Assembly (NCBI RefSeq): GCF_900199405.1
Contig: NZ_LT963430.1
Span: 744,001-808,000 of the forward strand
Source of the DNA: Beduinella massiliensis
Lineage (GTDB): Bacteria > Bacillota > Clostridia > Christensenellales > Aristaeellaceae
Reading direction: 5' to 3'
DNA: 64,000 nt
This document shows, piece after piece, positions 8,051 to 15,281 of the stretch. Every line of letters starts with the position of its first letter. Position 1 is the first letter of the stretch. Both the position numbers and the translations under genes were made by a program. The notes below the pieces were generated by a model. The model saw nothing but the letters and a program-made list of their open reading frames with translations, was not told the DNA's origin and did no database searches.

Positions 8051-8076
8051 GAATCCCAACAGCATAGACCAAAGAA
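8051..8076. repeat. 26-bp direct repeat, left of IS
   Basis: The 26 bases GAATCCCAACAG...CCAAAGAA are repeated exactly at 9141-9166, on either side of the insertion sequence. A related uninterrupted version, with two or three substitutions, occurs downstream of module C (12851-12876). The pair is therefore most simply a target duplication. Confidence 0.8.
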
Positions 8077-9140
8077 TGTAGGAGTACAATACATATTGGA
8101 CAGTAGAAGAAAAAAAGGATGAAGGATATGGCCTCATCGGTTATAGTTGGAGTTGCGGACAACAACTATACGAGAGGGGGCCACATCCTTCATGAGCAAG
8201 AGTATAACACAGGACATGGCATATCGGCAATCCCTGATGAAGTATGCGGAGAAATACGGCGTGAGCCGGGCCAGCCGGAAATACAACAAGAGCCGGTCGT
8301 ATATCTACTTATGGAAAGCTCGCTGGGATGGGAGCATGGCCTCCCTGACCTGCCAGTCCCGGCGTCCCCACAGTCATCCCAACCAGCATACCGAAGCGGA
8401 GCTGAAGCTGATCCGGGATATGCGCCGCAGAGATCCCAAACTAGGCATGGTGGAACTGTGGCACCGCTTACGTCGGCGGGGATATACCCGCCGCCCGGAG
8501 AGCCTCTTCCGCGTGATGCGGAAACTAGGGTTATTCCCACAAGTAGAGAAGAAGCCGGCTTATAGGCCCAAGCCTTATGAGCAGATGACCTATCCTGGAC
8601 AGCGCGTTCAGGTGGATGTGAAGGTGGTGCCCCGCCGCTGTATCGCGGACCCGGAGCTGCGCCTGTTTCAGTACACTGCCATGGATGAGTTTACCCGACT
8701 GCGCTTCCTGGCCGCTTACCCTGAGCAGTCCACCTATTCTTCCGCTGACTTTCTCAAAAGGCTGTTCAAGTGGTATGCCCGCCGGGGTATCCGGGTAGAG
8801 TGTGTCCAGACCGACAACGGCTTTGAATTCACCAACCGCTTTTCCAACAGCAAACGCAATCAGGTAACTCTGTTTGAGAAAACGGCTGCTGATCTGGGAA
8901 TTCGGCATAAGCTCATAAAACCATACACACCTCGCCACAACGGTAAGGTTGAACGCAGTCACAGAGAAGACCAAAAGCTATTCTACAATACCCACTCTTT
9001 CTTCTCGCTCGATGACTTTGGTGGGCAGCTAGCTGCCCACCAAGCTCGCACCAACAACAGACCGATGCGCCCTCTCAATTGGGTTTCGCCTAGGGAGTTC
9101 CTCCTTGCTTTCACTGTCCAAGATGTTTGACAAACCTACA
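8077..9140 (+). mobile_element. IS481-like insertion sequence, 1064 bp
   Basis: Imperfect terminal inverted repeats begin TGTAGG and share ACAT.TTGGACAGT (8077-8105 and 9112-9140). A single DDE transposase ORF fills the element. It is inserted just outside TA module B, between that module and the terminator at 9171. The flanking 26-bp duplication is intact, so the insertion looks recent. Confidence 0.8.
8192..9130 (+). CDS. IS481-like DDE transposase
   Basis: 312 residues. N-terminal helix-turn-helix (KYGVSRASRKYNKSRSYIYL), then HTH_29/32-like segment and integrase core. The catalytic triad is visible as QVDVKV, then QTDNGFEF, then HNGKVERSHRED. The ATG at 8192 was chosen over longer in-frame starts because homologous transposases begin just before the HTH. 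The gene appears intact with no internal stop, so the element could be active. Confidence 0.85.
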   Translation: MSKSITQDMAYRQSLMKYAEKYGVSRASRKYNKSRSYIYLWKARWDGSMASLTCQSRRPHSHPNQHTEAELKLIRDMRRRDPKLGMVELWHRLRRRGYTRRPESLFRVMRKLGLFPQVEKKPAYRPKPYEQMTYPGQRVQVDVKVVPRRCIADPELRLFQYTAMDEFTRLRFLAAYPEQSTYSSADFLKRLFKWYARRGIRVECVQTDNGFEFTNRFSNSKRNQVTLFEKTAADLGIRHKLIKPYTPRHNGKVERSHREDQKLFYNTHSFFSLDDFGGQLAAHQARTNNRPMRPLNWVSPREFLLAFTVQDV

Positions 9141-9166
9141 GAATCCCAACAGCATAGACCAAAGAA
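9141..9166. repeat. 26-bp direct repeat, right of IS
   Basis: Exact copy of 8051-8076. See the insertion sequence entry. Confidence 0.8.
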
Positions 9167-9170
9167 ACAG

Positions 9171-9215
9171 GGCCCGACGTCATGGCAAGCTTTTGCCGAG
9201 ATGCCGGGCCTTTTT
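9171..9215 (+). terminator. Intrinsic terminator (repeat copy)
   Basis: Imperfect stem GGCCCG...GGCAA/TTGCC...CGGGCC followed by TTTTT. Another copy of the same terminator lies at 13822-13866. A truncated form at ~12880 is joined to an ART-tip fragment. Confidence 0.65.
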
Positions 9216-9424
9216 GCTTGCGCCCGCTGCAAAGCTGACGGCGCAGAACCGCCTACGCGCGTCGGGTGCGAGGATAGCGGAAGAGACGTATGGGCAAGAG
9301 CAGCGGGAAGCGAACAGCGGGCGGACGGACGAGCAGGCAGATGGGATGGAGGCGCACCCCCCGCAGGAGATGAACGTGCCGGAGACATTGCCCGCGCAGG
9401 AAGCAGACGCAGGCAGAGACGGGG

Positions 9425-10075
9425 ATGGCGGAAGGAAATATTTCAGAACAAGCGGGTGATTTGCAGGAGACAACAGACGCAGACGGTGATATAATGGAGG
9501 AGGATAAAGGCGAAAATACGTTCGCCGACCCGGCAGAGATGGGAGAAGAAACAATTGATGCGCCGGGAGATTTGTTGGAAAATGGCACCGGTATTGCTGG
9601 AAATAAAATTGGTGAAGCAGAAGAACATACCAGGGAAAGCGCTGTATTCAAGACGGAACTCGATTATATAACCTCTACCGGATTAAAGCTAAAAGCAGAA
9701 CCAGGTAAAACAACCACCATTTTGGGCGCATTCAAGGTGGATACAGAGTCCATACTCAAGGAACTGGGAAACGTCAAAACTCTAGATTTTGGGCCCAGAG
9801 AAGGCGGATTTAACTTGCTAAATACGCCGGACGAGTTATATAAGACCCCTGAACAGTTTTGGAATGAGTATAATAAACCATGGCTAGACCAAGTGATAGA
9901 AAGAGGCGATCCTATTTATCTGGCGACTGAGCCGGAATATGATGTACTTTATTGGCTGGATACGACAACAGGAGAAGAGAAAATGAAAGGGTTTGGAAGA
10001 GAATATACATATTTGATAGAAAATGGATATTACTATGATAAGACTTCCAAACGCATGATAAAGGGGGAAGAATAA
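9425..10075 (+). CDS. Orphan toxin-like tip, family 1 (allele B)
   Basis: 216 codons with no convincing ribosome site at the ATG. The linker (9454-9529) is almost identical to 208-283, then a ~120-residue AT-rich domain repeats the family-1 motifs TTTILG, GGFNLLN, FWNEYNKPWLD, RGDPI and GFGREYTYL. Upstream, 9217-9430 reads as Gln/Glu-rich polyvalent-like sequence in a different frame (AAKLTAQNRL, EQREANSGRTDEQ), so the cassette was joined out of frame. It may be a silent reserve tip that could be recombined onto the trunk. The toxin function is inferred from architecture. Confidence 0.55.
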   Translation: MAEGNISEQAGDLQETTDADGDIMEEDKGENTFADPAEMGEETIDAPGDLLENGTGIAGNKIGEAEEHTRESAVFKTELDYITSTGLKLKAEPGKTTTILGAFKVDTESILKELGNVKTLDFGPREGGFNLLNTPDELYKTPEQFWNEYNKPWLDQVIERGDPIYLATEPEYDVLYWLDTTTGEEKMKGFGREYTYLIENGYYYDKTSKRMIKGEE

Positions 10076-10525
10076 ATGAAGAATGTTTGGACAGAAATTA
10101 ATGAAAACATGGCGCTTTATTTTAAAGACTTATTGGAAACATACGACATGAAGGCTGTTAAAGTAAGCTCATTAAGTACCGCATTGATAAATAAACGCTT
10201 TGCGTTGATAATATCAATAGATAGATTTGAGGTTGATGTATATTATGTATATAGAGACAACGCCGGTCAGCTGAAGATACTTTCATGCGGAAGTTTTTTT
10301 ACTGAAAAGTATGATAGTAACGATAGACAAGATTTAATTCTTGTATCTAAAGCAGGCGATTTTATTATAAACTGTCTGACCGTTATTGCTCATGGATTAA
10401 AAAGTAAATGGAATGATATGTTGAAAGGAGACACTGCGTGGATGGAAAAATATAAATCTTCTAAATGGTATTCGGAGATGCAATTACGGCCAGAGGAAGA
10501 AAAAGTTTTAAGTCAGTATATTTAA
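10076..10525 (+). CDS. Putative immunity protein for tip family 1 (allele B)
   Basis: 149 residues. The ATG directly abuts the TAA of the tip, with GGGGGAAG as ribosome site. It is AT-rich, without a signal or membrane segment, and has a central beta-like stretch RFALIISIDRFEVDVYYVYR. It shows no clear similarity to the gene in the same slot at 763, as expected when immunity proteins are specific to variable tips. The family is not recognised and the role comes from context. Confidence 0.58.
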   Translation: MKNVWTEINENMALYFKDLLETYDMKAVKVSSLSTALINKRFALIISIDRFEVDVYYVYRDNAGQLKILSCGSFFTEKYDSNDRQDLILVSKAGDFIINCLTVIAHGLKSKWNDMLKGDTAWMEKYKSSKWYSEMQLRPEEEKVLSQYI

Positions 10526-10645
10526 AGGTATAAGCTGGCATTATATTCTTCAATAGCTCAGATAAAGCGATAAAACCGATATCTTTGAGAATTCAGCACT
10601 AGATAAATCCTTGTTGATTTAGTGTTTGTAGCAAAATGAGACGTC

Positions 10646-10693
10646 AAGGAACGGCGTCAAGGCAGAAATTGCCTTGACGCCGTTCCTTTTTTT
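10646..10693 (+). terminator. Strong intrinsic terminator
   Basis: 19-bp stem AAGGAACGGCGTCAAGGCA with loop GAAA, followed by eight T. It closes the family-1 cassette. Confidence 0.85.
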
Positions 10694-10724
10694 ATATTCT
10701 ACGTAGGAAAGCAAAAAGGAGCAA

Positions 10725-12026
10725 GTGACGGAGGCGATCCGCGGGGTACGGGATGGAATCGCCGTGCTGCTGCGGACGCACAGGCTAAGGCAACGGGCAT
10801 CGCCGCCAACGGGGAAAAAGAAACGCAAACGACGGAGCAATACGGCCCGCAGCCGCCGGAGGGCTTGCGCCATGACCCGGAGATGGACGGGCAGTTTGTG
10901 GACAGCTTCATTCAGGCGCGGTTGCAGGGCCCGCAGGCCTTTGCCGAGTGGGTGGATGCCCTGCCGCTGCCGGGAAGCGGCGCGAAGGAGACGGCGGCCG
11001 CTCCCTTGTTTGTCCAGACAAACGGCGGAGATATGCAGCCGGTTGAAAACGTGGACGGGCAAGGGTATTGTCTATGCGGACGAAGCGAGCATCGACAGGC
11101 TGGTGCGCACGGACAGAAACTTCATCCAGCGCACGGCGGATAACATTCGCGAATTCCTGAATGGGCTTGGTGAACGGCGAAATAATCCGGAGTATGCGGA
11201 GATTCGCCGCGCGCAGAAACTCTATGAGAAGGCGTTGAAGCAGACAGAGGGCACATATAGGGCGCTGAAACTGGGCGTCGGTGAGGGCGATCCGCAATAT
11301 TCCTTCGTGGACAAGTGGTTTAAAGGATTACGGAATAATGAGGTGGAATATACCATTGGCCTTGAAGGAAACGACAGGGACAACCTTCTGTATAAGGGGG
11401 ACGTCTCCAAGTTAATAGGGGAGGACGTCTTTGACAGCGAACCGTTCCAAAATCTTGTAAAGGATACAAAAGCGGTAGATGAAACGGGAAATCCGATCAT
11501 TCTCTATCACGGAACGAAGGCGAAGTTCAGCGCGTTCGTCGAACAAAAGGGAGCAGGCAAGAATTTCGATTCGGCGGTCGGCTTCTACTTCACGAGCAGC
11601 CCGCTTGTCGCGAACGATTATGGGCAAAATAGCAACAATAAAGGAGGAGACGTATCGGTCATTCCGGTTGTCCTGCGCATGACGAAACCGGTTGAGTTTA
11701 CGCAAGGAGATATCTATAATAATTTTGAAATGCAGAACGGCATATTAAGACGAATCAAAAAGATGAATAAATACGCTGGCAATCCAGATTTTCAAAAAAT
11801 CTTGATTAAAACTTTTCGTGACTTTCCTCCTAATGTCCAAGAAATTATCTCTAATGCCTATGAAGTGTATGGAGATATTGATGGAATGATCGTTCGGAAT
11901 GTGGATTGGGATATCGAAAACAGAGGGCTAAACGATCAATACATTGTCCTGGATTCGGATCAAATTATCCCGGCGACAAAGGAGGCATATCAATCCTATC
12001 TGCAGAAGATTAATAAACAACGCTAA
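10725..12026 (+). CDS. Deletion derivative carrying ART-like tip
   Basis: GTG start 5 nt behind AAAGGAG, open for 433 codons. Codons 1-~115 read N-terminal polyvalent sequence (homologous to 2500-2790) in a shifted frame, giving an Arg-rich stretch. A junction near 11063, at TATTGTCTATGCGG, then restores the frame of the ART region. From there to ~11706 it differs from 6175-6813 by about six bases; the last ~105 codons differ strongly. The metallopeptidase and coiled coils are deleted. It could express a short ART protein or be a tip reservoir. Confidence 0.5.
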   Translation: MTEAIRGVRDGIAVLLRTHRLRQRASPPTGKKKRKRRSNTARSRRRACAMTRRWTGSLWTASFRRGCRARRPLPSGWMPCRCREAARRRRRPLPCLSRQTAEICSRLKTWTGKGIVYADEASIDRLVRTDRNFIQRTADNIREFLNGLGERRNNPEYAEIRRAQKLYEKALKQTEGTYRALKLGVGEGDPQYSFVDKWFKGLRNNEVEYTIGLEGNDRDNLLYKGDVSKLIGEDVFDSEPFQNLVKDTKAVDETGNPIILYHGTKAKFSAFVEQKGAGKNFDSAVGFYFTSSPLVANDYGQNSNNKGGDVSVIPVVLRMTKPVEFTQGDIYNNFEMQNGILRRIKKMNKYAGNPDFQKILIKTFRDFPPNVQEIISNAYEVYGDIDGMIVRNVDWDIENRGLNDQYIVLDSDQIIPATKEAYQSYLQKINKQR

Positions 12027-12085
12027 TGGAATGATTAATAAACATAATGGAGCATTTGGTATGACGAAGCGTGGAGGTGAAGAAT

Positions 12086-12418
12086 TTGAAAGGAACTGAA
12101 GGATGGTCGCCATATGATGAAGACTGGAAACCTGAGTCTGAGGATGCCGCAAAGTTTCTTGAAGAATTAAAAGAATGGGACAAGGAACTCTACAGAATCC
12201 TTTTACAGCCACCAAGACGAATAGGAACAGGAGAACTTCTCCCTACTCCGAAATTTGATGATGAAACAACAGCTTTTATTGAAAAGAAGAAAGCCGAGCT
12301 AAACGTTGACGATTGGCCCCCGAAATATCGCGGCTGGACTCCGAACGATGAATTGGTGGAGGAGTTTATGCAGTTTTGCCGAGAGCGGAGAGCTAAAAAG
12401 TACGGGGAAGAGAACTAA
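12086..12418 (+). CDS. Putative immunity/antidote for ART tip, allele 2
   Basis: 110 residues from a TTG start placed 6 nt behind GGAGGTGA; a longer GTG start at 12071 has no ribosome site. From LYRILLQPPRRI onward it is close to the gene at 7199, but its N-terminal ~35 residues are quite different, matching the divergence of the upstream ART tip. See the finding on co-variation. Confidence 0.58.
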   Translation: MKGTEGWSPYDEDWKPESEDAAKFLEELKEWDKELYRILLQPPRRIGTGELLPTPKFDDETTAFIEKKKAELNVDDWPPKYRGWTPNDELVEEFMQFCRERRAKKYGEEN

Positions 12419-12551
12419 ATAGCAGAAATACTCGAACGGTTAAATTGCGGCCCTGCCGTTCAGTCCGGGCGGCGGGCGCACGCCTTTCATGAACTAAAAA
12501 AGAACCGCGCCCCTCTTGACGAGGGGCGCGGGCGTGCTGTACAATGTAGGC

Positions 12552-12650
12552 AGGAAGGGCACAACCTTCAGGGTGGTAACACCACCGAAACGGCTTTATG
12601 GTTATTTCCCAGAAAACCGCCAGCAGGTAGAGACTGCAAGGCGGTTTTTA
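12552..12650 (+). ncRNA. Putative antitoxin small RNA, copy C
   Basis: Promoter TTGACG (12516-12521), 18 bp, TACAAT (12540-12545). Terminator 12613-12649. The central loop between the second hairpin and the terminator differs from other copies. Confidence 0.6.
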
Positions 12651-12652
12651 AT

Positions 12653-12742
12653 TTATCGTCTGTTCGATCTGCCGAGCGCGTAAGCGCTAAGCATTAAACC
12701 GGCGATAGAGATGAGAAACGCGAGTAACTCGATGTTTGTCAT
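12653..12742 (-). CDS. 29-residue hydrophobic Hol-Tox-like peptide, copy C
   Basis: Same as copy B except Lys to Arg near the C-terminus (GRSNRR). Ribosome site GGAGGTGGTGCAG kept. Confidence 0.65.
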   Translation of the reverse strand: MTNIELLAFLISIAGLMLSAYALGRSNRR

Positions 12743-12816
12743 CTGCACCACCTCCGCTTCTGTACAGCACGTTGCGGAGGGAAACCACCCTGTAAGACCT
12801 TCCTGCCTACATAACG

Positions 12817-12846
12817 ATTTTAACAGCTATCCCCGGCGCGTGTCAA
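12817..12846 (-). promoter_or_regulatory. Promoter of peptide toxin mRNA, copy C
   Basis: TTGACA (12841-12846), 18-bp spacer, TAAAAT (12817-12822) on the minus strand, as in copy B. Confidence 0.65.
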
Positions 12847-12896
12847 GGGAGAATCCCGACAGCATAGAACGAAGAAACAGGGTCCGACGTCATGGT

Positions 12897-12986
12897 ATTG
12901 TTTTGGATTCGGATCAAATTATCCCGGCAACAAAGGAGGCATATCAATCCTATTTACAGAAGATGAATAAGGAGTATGGGCGGTAA
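12897..12986 (+). pseudogene. Remnant: last 29 codons of an ART tip
   Basis: IVLDSDQIIPATKEAYQSYL and nine more residues, matching the C-termini at 7130 and 12026. It is fused at GACGTCATGG to a truncated copy of the terminator seen at 9171. No start or upstream domain is present. It is followed by a partner-family gene, so it marks a third ART cassette whose toxin part was lost. Confidence 0.8.
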
Positions 12987-13025
12987 GAATAACGCATATA
13001 AAAGATATTGGGAGGGAACATATTT

Positions 13026-13289
13026 ATGAAGAAATACCAAGAACAGCCGTTTGATGACGAGTTGAAGGAACTAGATGAAGAGATAAAAAAATTAAACAAA
13101 GAATTATATACGCACCTTTTACAACCACCGAGGCGAATTAAAACGGGAGAACTTATTGAAAATGCAGAGTTGAATGCAGAAACAAGGGCTTTTATCAAAA
13201 AGAAAAAGGCGGAGCTCAATGTGGACGATTGGCCTCCGAAATATCGTGGGTGGGTTCCTTCCGATGCATTGGTAGAGGAATACATGTAG
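13026..13289 (+). CDS. Putative immunity/antidote for ART tip, allele 3 (C-terminally truncated)
   Basis: 87 residues from ATG behind GGGAGGGAAC. Its shared core (LLQPPRRI, KKKAELNVDDWPPKYRGW) matches 7199 and 12086; the N-terminus is again different. The frame ends at TAG where the other two have CAG (EEYM* against EEFMQF), losing ~16 residues. Its cognate tip survives only as a 29-codon remnant, so selection on it may have relaxed, or it may serve as an orphan immunity gene. Confidence 0.5.
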   Translation: MKKYQEQPFDDELKELDEEIKKLNKELYTHLLQPPRRIKTGELIENAELNAETRAFIKKKKAELNVDDWPPKYRGWVPSDALVEEYM

Positions 13290-13461
13290 TTTTGCTTAAA
13301 TTGGAAGCCGGAGAATAATATGGACGAGGAATGACCGGATAGATCAAATAGGCTAAGTCGCCGCCACCCTGAAAAGGACGGCGGTGACGCGCTTCACTTG
13401 CTTCCTCAAAAGAACCGCGCCCCTCTTGACGAGGGGCGCGGGCGTGCTGTACAATGTAGGC

Positions 13462-13562
13462 AGGAAGGGTGTAGAACCTTCAAGGTGGATGCTCCACCGA
13501 AACGGCCTATGCCTTTAGGGCCATAAAACCGCCAGCAGGTTGCGACTGCAAGGCGGTTTTTC
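13462..13562 (+). ncRNA. Putative antitoxin small RNA, copy D
   Basis: Promoter TTGACG (13426-13431), 18 bp, TACAAT (13450-13455). Terminator 13525-13562. The second hairpin is altered (GGTGGA..TCCACC) with compensating changes, which supports a selected RNA stem. Confidence 0.6.
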
Positions 13563-13564
13563 AT

Positions 13565-13654
13565 TTATCGTCTGTTCGATTTGCCGAGCGCGTAAGCGCT
13601 GAGCATTAAACCGGCGATAGAGATGAGAAACGCGAGTAACTCGATGTTTGTCAT
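13565..13654 (-). CDS. 29-residue hydrophobic Hol-Tox-like peptide, copy D
   Basis: Coding sequence as in copy B, with ribosome site GGAGGTGGTATAG. Without a recognisable promoter (see module D) this copy is probably poorly transcribed or silent. Confidence 0.55.
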   Translation of the reverse strand: MTNIELLAFLISIAGLMLSAYALGKSNRR

Positions 13655-13821
13655 CTATACCACCTCCGCTTTCGTACAGCACGTTGCGGAGGGGAACCGC
13701 AGGGAGGGCAAAGCCCGACTAGGCCCGCGCAATTTGAAAAATTGCCGGGCCGTACCCCGCGTGCGTAGCAGGCGGGGCGACTTACCCTGTAAGACCTTCC
13801 TGCCTACATAGCGATGAAAAC

Positions 13822-13866
13822 ACCCGACGTCATGGCAAGCTTTTGCCGAGATGCCGGGCTTTTTTA
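13822..13866 (+). terminator. Intrinsic terminator (repeat copy)
   Basis: Second copy of the 9171 terminator, followed by TTTTTTA. The next ~280 bases (13867-14150) hold no convincing gene. Confidence 0.6.
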
Positions 13867-14154
13867 CTTTATTAAGAAATTCCGATGATGGCGAAAAAAG
13901 GAACCAGGGTTAACCGAACGTATGTCCGATAAACGCATGCCTGGGAACGACAAAAAGTAAAGCAAGACGACAGGGGTTAGAAGATATAAAAACCTTGCAC
14001 GCCGGCCTCGTCATCCAATATTCACCCCGCCGTCTCCATACGGGGCAGCGAGGCCGCGCGCACAAAAAGGCTGCGGCCTTCGCATTTTGTGTTGGACGGG
14101 CGCCTGATTTTCGCGCGATGACCGAACCATTCACGCCCAGAAAATGCCTGTTTC

Positions 14155-14225
14155 GCAAAATTGCGTGAGACAGCGCGGGAAAAACGTGGTATAATAAACG
14201 CAAAGATATACGAACTGATATTCGC
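14155..14225 (+). promoter_or_regulatory. Duplicated phage promoter/operator region, copy 2
   Basis: CGCAAAATTGCG dyad (14155-14166), perfect TATAAT (14190-14195), then a GCATATTC-type dyad, as at 2085. The -35 region is poor, so an activator or phage-specific factor is likely. It precedes the structural operon. Confidence 0.5.
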
Positions 14226-14439
14226 ATATCGGCGAAGATGAAAGGGGGAATATCGTCCGGCATACTGGGCAGCACGGAGGCCGTCTTCCGGCGACGTCGG
14301 GCGTCCGCAGCATTTTCGCATAATTGCATGTACACGTGATGGAACGTAAACATGAACGCGACAGATCAGAACAGATGGCCCGCCGGCGTGCCGCGCCCAA
14401 GAGGCCGCCTGCGAGCAGCGCGAACCGCCCCTCCCAGAG

Positions 14440-14577
14440 GGCCGCCCGATCCGGGGTTTCGAGAAACCCATTGGCGGATCCGACAGCGGCGGGAAGGGGC
14501 GGCGGGAAGCATCCCGTGCGGGGTGCGAAAAACCGGTACAGGCCGCCCGATCCGGGGTTTTGCGAAGCCCATTGGCG
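14440..14577 (+). repeat. Two copies of a short hairpin repeat
   Basis: CCGCCCGATCCGGGGTTT, a variable 7-base loop, CCCATTGGCGGATC at 14442-14480 and 14536-14575. It lies in the 460-bp leader between the promoter and the first head gene. I see no gene in that leader: the open frames there are low-complexity Arg/Pro translations. Confidence 0.55.
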
Positions 14578-14662
14578 GATCAGGAGGAAGCGGCGTGACG
14601 GGAAAGCGGCGGCGAAGGCGCGGACGCGCGGGCCTGAAGACGAACAGATGGGGGGAACACAG

Positions 14663-15217
14663 ATGGCTGATGAGACGTACGAAGCGCCGGCGGCAGGCGC
14701 GGACCTCGCGGAAGATGGAATCTTCGCCGGGGACGGTGTCCCTGCCGGGGACGGTGTCCCAGCCGGGGAAGGAATCCCCACCGGGGACGGTGTCCCCACC
14801 GGGGACGGCGTCCCTGCGGAGGAAGGCGTCCCTACTGGGGAAGGTATCCCCACTGGGGACGAAAGCGCCGAAGCGGCCGGGCAGTCCGCCGGAGACGGCG
14901 CACGGGGCGCGGACTGGGTGGCGCGGATGGGCGCGCAGGTGCGGACGCTGTGCGACGCGGGCGCGGATCTTCGGGGGATGTTTCAGGACGCCGAGATCGC
15001 CCGTCACATCGACGACGGCTCGTGGGACGTGAACACGGCCTACGCCCGCTGGCGGGGAACCCGCGGAGCGCGCGAGACGGCGCCCGTGATTTCAGCCCGA
15101 AGCACCGGGGGCGCGGTGACGCGCAGGAGCTTTGCGGACATGACGTCCGCCGAGTTCGCCGCCTTTTGCGAGCGCGTGGACCGCGCCGTGAACGGCGGCG
15201 GACGGGTGACGCTGTAG
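14663..15217 (+). CDS. Acidic repeat protein upstream of capsid (possible scaffold/assembly protein)
   Basis: 184 residues from ATG behind GGGGGGAACACAG; longer in-frame starts lack a ribosome site. Residues ~20-70 are tandem (D/E)G(V/I)P(A/T)G units encoded by ~18-bp palindromic DNA repeats. The C-terminal ~110 residues are ordinary, mixed-charge and helical (MGAQVRTLCDAGADLRG, FCERVDRAVNGGG). It lies immediately before the major capsid gene, the usual place of a scaffold or head-assembly protein, but no family motif is seen. Confidence 0.55.
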   Translation: MADETYEAPAAGADLAEDGIFAGDGVPAGDGVPAGEGIPTGDGVPTGDGVPAEEGVPTGEGIPTGDESAEAAGQSAGDGARGADWVARMGAQVRTLCDAGADLRGMFQDAEIARHIDDGSWDVNTAYARWRGTRGARETAPVISARSTGGAVTRRSFADMTSAEFAAFCERVDRAVNGGGRVTL

Positions 15218-15281
15218 GCGGCGGGCCGCCGCGAAGCGCGGGGGAACAGGATCACAACGGAAAAGAAAAGGGGAGATTGAA

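Larger units (their letters stand above)
12505..12846. repeat. Type I TA-like module, copy C (leader deletion)
   Basis: Same parts as copy B, but ~86 bp of the toxin 5' leader are missing: GAGGGAAACC (12777-12786) joins directly to ACCCTGTAAGACC. The deletion removes the two-hairpin element found in copies A, B and D. Promoters and inverted ends are kept. Confidence 0.75.
13415..13808. repeat. Type I TA-like module, copy D (toxin promoter lost)
   Basis: Contains the outer hairpin, plus-strand promoter, small RNA, peptide ORF, leader and both 14-bp inverted ends. It stops just beyond the right inverted end, and the TTGACA/TAAAAT promoter found in B and C is replaced by terminator sequence. 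Confidence 0.75.

Noticed and set aside
8119-8565. 148-codon ORF overlapping the transposase
   Set aside because: Different frame inside the IS with no protein features; the DDE transposase frame is intact.
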